The position numbers and the translations under genes are program-made. Source: CAZCCV01 sp964497515 (GTDB taxonomy: Bacteria; Armatimonadota; UBA5829; DTLH01). Taken from it: DNA of 14,400 bases. The notes under the pieces were generated by a model. It saw only the letters and a program-made list of their open reading frames with translations. It was not told where the DNA came from and made no database searches. Below are positions 12,570 to 14,400 of the stretch, piece by piece. Position 1 is the stretch's first letter; the number at the start of each line of letters is the position of its first letter. The stretch is from assembly GCA_964497515.1 (NCBI GenBank), contig CAZCCV010000044.1, positions 1 through 14,400 of the forward strand, read 5' to 3'.

Positions 12570-13268
12570 ATGAGCGAGTGTGTGGAATCCAAAACCCCCG
12601 AGTTTCGCGTGCCACTCATAGGAGAGGACGCCCCGGCGTTTGAGGCCGAGACGACACAAGGAAAGATCAGCTTTCCAGCTGACTACAAAGGCAAGTGGGT
12701 CATCTTATTCAGTCACCCTGCGGACTTTACCCCCGTCTGCACCACAGAGTTTATGATGTTCGCCAAGATAGAGCCGGAACTGAAGGCTTTGAACTGCGAA
12801 CTGATTGGACTCTCTATTGACAGCACCTACAGCCATATTGCCTGGCTGAGAACAATCAAAGAGAAGATCAAGTTCCAGGGTATGGAGAACGTTGAGATCA
12901 CCTACCCTGTGATCAGCGACATCAAAATGGACGTCGCGAGCAAGTATGGGATGGTTCAGCCGAAGGCTAACAACACCCAGGCTGTTCGCGCTGTCTTCTT
13001 CATCGACCCACAGGCAAAGATCAGAGCATTGGTCTACTATCCGCTATCGAACGGTCGCAACTTCAACGAGATCAAACGACTGCTGATTGCGATGCAGACA
13101 TCAGATGCTGAGAGTTGCGCAACCCCTGCCGACTGGCATCCGGGAGACGATGTAATCGTTCCTCCTCCGGGGTCGTGTGGTTTGGCTAAGGAGCGCGTTG
13201 AGAAGGCCGGCGATGGCTACTATTGCCTGGACTGGTTCATGTGCTTCAAGAGTCTGCCGAAGAAGTAG
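12570..13268 (+). CDS. Peroxiredoxin of the Prx6 / archaeal TPx type
   Basis: This 232-aa cytosolic thiol peroxidase reduces H2O2 and organic peroxides. The active site is P50-x3-T54-x2-C57 (HPADFTPVCTTE), with R140 in the AVRAVFFID strand completing the peroxide pocket. The long C-terminal arm (from about 185) ends in YCLDWFMCFKSLPK, with C219 and C225. The same C-x5-C arrangement is found in the Aeropyrum-type Prx, where the first supplies the resolving cysteine. The start at 12570 has GGAGG (12560-12564) 5 nt before it; the in-frame ATG at 12558 overlaps that site. The gene stands alone, with its own promoter, a leader palindrome and a strong terminator. No reductase gene is adjacent. Confidence 0.95.
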   Translation: MSECVESKTPEFRVPLIGEDAPAFEAETTQGKISFPADYKGKWVILFSHPADFTPVCTTEFMMFAKIEPELKALNCELIGLSIDSTYSHIAWLRTIKEKIKFQGMENVEITYPVISDIKMDVASKYGMVQPKANNTQAVRAVFFIDPQAKIRALVYYPLSNGRNFNEIKRLLIAMQTSDAESCATPADWHPGDDVIVPPPGSCGLAKERVEKAGDGYYCLDWFMCFKSLPKK

Positions 13269-13285
13269 ACGCAACTAGTTACACC

Positions 13286-13325
13286 GAAAGCCCCACTAAT
13301 TGCAATTAGTGGGGCTTTCATTTTT
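13286..13325 (+). terminator. Strong terminator of the peroxiredoxin gene
   Basis: Positions 13286-13319 are a perfect 34-bp palindrome (arms GAAAGCCCCACTAA / TTAGTGGGGCTTTC around TTGCAA), followed by ATTTTT. Because the palindrome ends in GAAAG/CTTTC it may also work on the minus strand. Confidence 0.93.
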
Positions 13326-13377
13326 ACGGGTTCTCCTCGGAAAACACTGCTGGCATAATGCCAAAACCCAATTGTCC

Positions 13378-13408
13378 AAAAAGGTCGAGAGAGGGTCGGT
13401 CGACCTTT
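13378..13408 (-). terminator. Terminator of the PP2C gene
   Basis: AAAGGTCGA (13380-13388) pairs with TCGACCTTT (13400-13408) around an 11-nt loop. Read on the minus strand the hairpin runs into TTTTTGG, 27 nt after the PP2C stop at 13435. Confidence 0.75.
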
Positions 13409-13434
13409 GGCTGATCAATTCCTCTTAAGTACAG

Positions 13435-14178
13435 TTAGCTACGCACTACCGTTGCGACAATGATAGCTATATTATCTGAATCCGGCGATTCGGCAATCGA
13501 CTCTGCCAGGTTCAAGCACGCGTTGCCACTGCTGTCCGAGATCAGTGCTTCTCTGATGGCATCGTTTGATACAACATCTGTCAATCCATCGCTGCAAAGC
13601 AAGACTGTATCGCCTTCGTAGAGCGGATAACTGATTGGTTCAACCGGAAGTATCGGCTGCCAGCCTATGGCGCGGTTGACTTCGGTGATTCCGCCGTCGC
13701 GTTTAATCCATTCGTCTTCTGTGAGTTGCGTCAGCTCCCCTTCGTGCAGAAGATAAGCTCGGCTATCCCCGATAGATATCACGTGCAACGCATCGTAGGT
13801 CAGTGCAGCGGCGACACACGTTGTGCCCATGCCGTGTAGGTTCTTGTCGTCGAGCTGCGTCTGAAAGACCATCGCGTTGGACTTCTGCACTGCATAGCGA
13901 AGCAGATGTGGGACATCGGACACCATAGAGCTTGCAATAGCGCAACTGGCTGCAAAGACATCAGCAACGGTTTTCACTGCCAAAGCACTGGCAGTTGCAC
14001 CGGTGCCCAGGCCGCCAATACCATCCGCCAGGGTGAGAAGCCCAAGTGTTCCGCACGGGGATTGATCACCAACCAGCGCTAGGTAGTGATCTTCATTTAT
14101 TGCTCTTGATCCTCTGAACGTCGAAGAGTTGGCTACAACGTGGAGCATTTCGCTCACATGTTCTTTTCTGGAGGTCAT
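13435..14178 (-). CDS. PP2C-family (PPM) serine/threonine protein phosphatase
   Basis: This 247-aa soluble single-domain phosphatase of the bacterial Stp/PrpC type would remove phosphate from Ser/Thr using two metal ions. Visible motifs are FRGSRAINEDHYLAL (residues 21-35), LADGIGG (50-56, D52 metal ligand), GMGTTCVAA (117-124), ISIGDSRAYLL (135-144), LCSDGLTDVV (194-203, D197) and the final SDNIAIIVA (234-242, D235). The start is the ATG at 14178 because AGGAAGG lies 7 nt before it; a frame back to GTG 14274 adds unconserved residues and lacks a site. No Hanks kinase is adjacent, unlike the usual prpC-prkC pairing, so its targets are unknown. It is monocistronic with its own terminator. Confidence 0.93.
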   Translation of the reverse strand: MTSRKEHVSEMLHVVANSSTFRGSRAINEDHYLALVGDQSPCGTLGLLTLADGIGGLGTGATASALAVKTVADVFAASCAIASSMVSDVPHLLRYAVQKSNAMVFQTQLDDKNLHGMGTTCVAAALTYDALHVISIGDSRAYLLHEGELTQLTEDEWIKRDGGITEVNRAIGWQPILPVEPISYPLYEGDTVLLCSDGLTDVVSNDAIREALISDSSGNACLNLAESIAESPDSDNIAIIVATVVRS

Positions 14179-14355
14179 AGTTCGGCCTTCCTGTATCATT
14201 GCCATACGTATCAGATATACCACATATTGAGTGAAAATTTGACTGTCCTTTTTGCAATCGGCCTCAGAACACACAATAAACAGCTATTTGAGGTTAAAGC
14301 ACCTCTTAACAAGGTTGTCAGTACGCTTTCGGGCAGTCCTTCTGCGCCTGTTATA

Positions 14356-14400
14356 GCAGAGGGACTATGTCCCCTTTTTTGCAAAGGGAAAATGTCCCCT
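14356..14400. repeat. Two copies of a 20-bp palindromic repeat at 25-bp period
   Basis: Copies at 14356-14375 and 14381-14400 match at 17 of 20 positions and are separated by TTTTT. Each holds a GGGAnnATGTCCCC core; the first is a GGGAC-TAT-GTCCC palindrome. The second copy ends at the window edge, so an array or the end of a mobile element may continue outside. The rest of 14275-14355 shows no gene. Confidence 0.65.

Noticed and set aside
13351..13363. TGGCA-TAA-TGCCA small palindrome between the two terminators
   Set aside because: Only 5-bp arms, common by chance, and it lies between convergent gene ends with no promoter nearby.

Overview
The window reads as an ordinary bacterial chromosome segment of roughly 50% GC. 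It has strong GGAGG-type ribosome binding sites, recognisable sigma70-type promoters and clear intrinsic terminators. The mix of genes suggests a deep-branching, non-proteobacterial, possibly Armatimonadota-like lineage. The relevant genes are a uroporphyrinogen-decarboxylase/MtaA-like protein, a secreted glycine-rich repeat protein with an FKIDHPLDP-type C-terminal domain, an archaeal-type peroxiredoxin, and the PiT and DUF47 genes. This placement is an inference; no rRNA or other phylogenetic marker lies in the window.

Layout from left to right. At 169-1875 (minus) is a large secreted repeat protein. At 2049-3671 (plus) an NAD-dependent lactate/malate dehydrogenase-family enzyme is followed by a UPF0173-type metallo-hydrolase. 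A CAT-anticodon tRNA follows (3737-3811), then long-form hpf (3946-4515), class II fructose-bisphosphate aldolase (4727-5683) and a DUF167 gene (5738-5998). On the minus strand at 5995-7881 is a compact three-gene unit: an ECF sigma factor, an overlapping zinc-finger anti-sigma factor with one membrane segment, and an exported two-module Spy/CpxP-like protein. Divergent to it is a membrane-anchored PQQ-like beta-propeller protein (8035-9222). A minus-strand UroD/MtaA-like gene (9381-10547) is divergent to a phosphate-uptake pair, PiT then DUF47 (10720-12442). The right side holds a peroxiredoxin with its own promoter and terminator (12570-13268), a minus-strand PP2C phosphatase (13435-14178), and two copies of a 25-bp-period repeat at the window edge.

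How the genes work together. Most of the window is housekeeping: central carbon enzymes, ribosome hibernation, phosphate uptake and peroxide defence. The one evident system is the sigma/anti-sigma/Spy unit. Its architecture implies an envelope-stress or metal-sensing signal chain, formally like CnrYXH, with a periplasmic helical protein built from two sensor-like modules. Non-coding points of interest are the fba leader, where a strong Shine-Dalgarno sequence is separated from its ATG by a hairpin; a promoter that would give a leaderless mRNA for the UroD-like gene; a 21-bp palindrome in the peroxiredoxin leader; and the repeats at the right edge. No CRISPR array, transposase or phage gene is visible.
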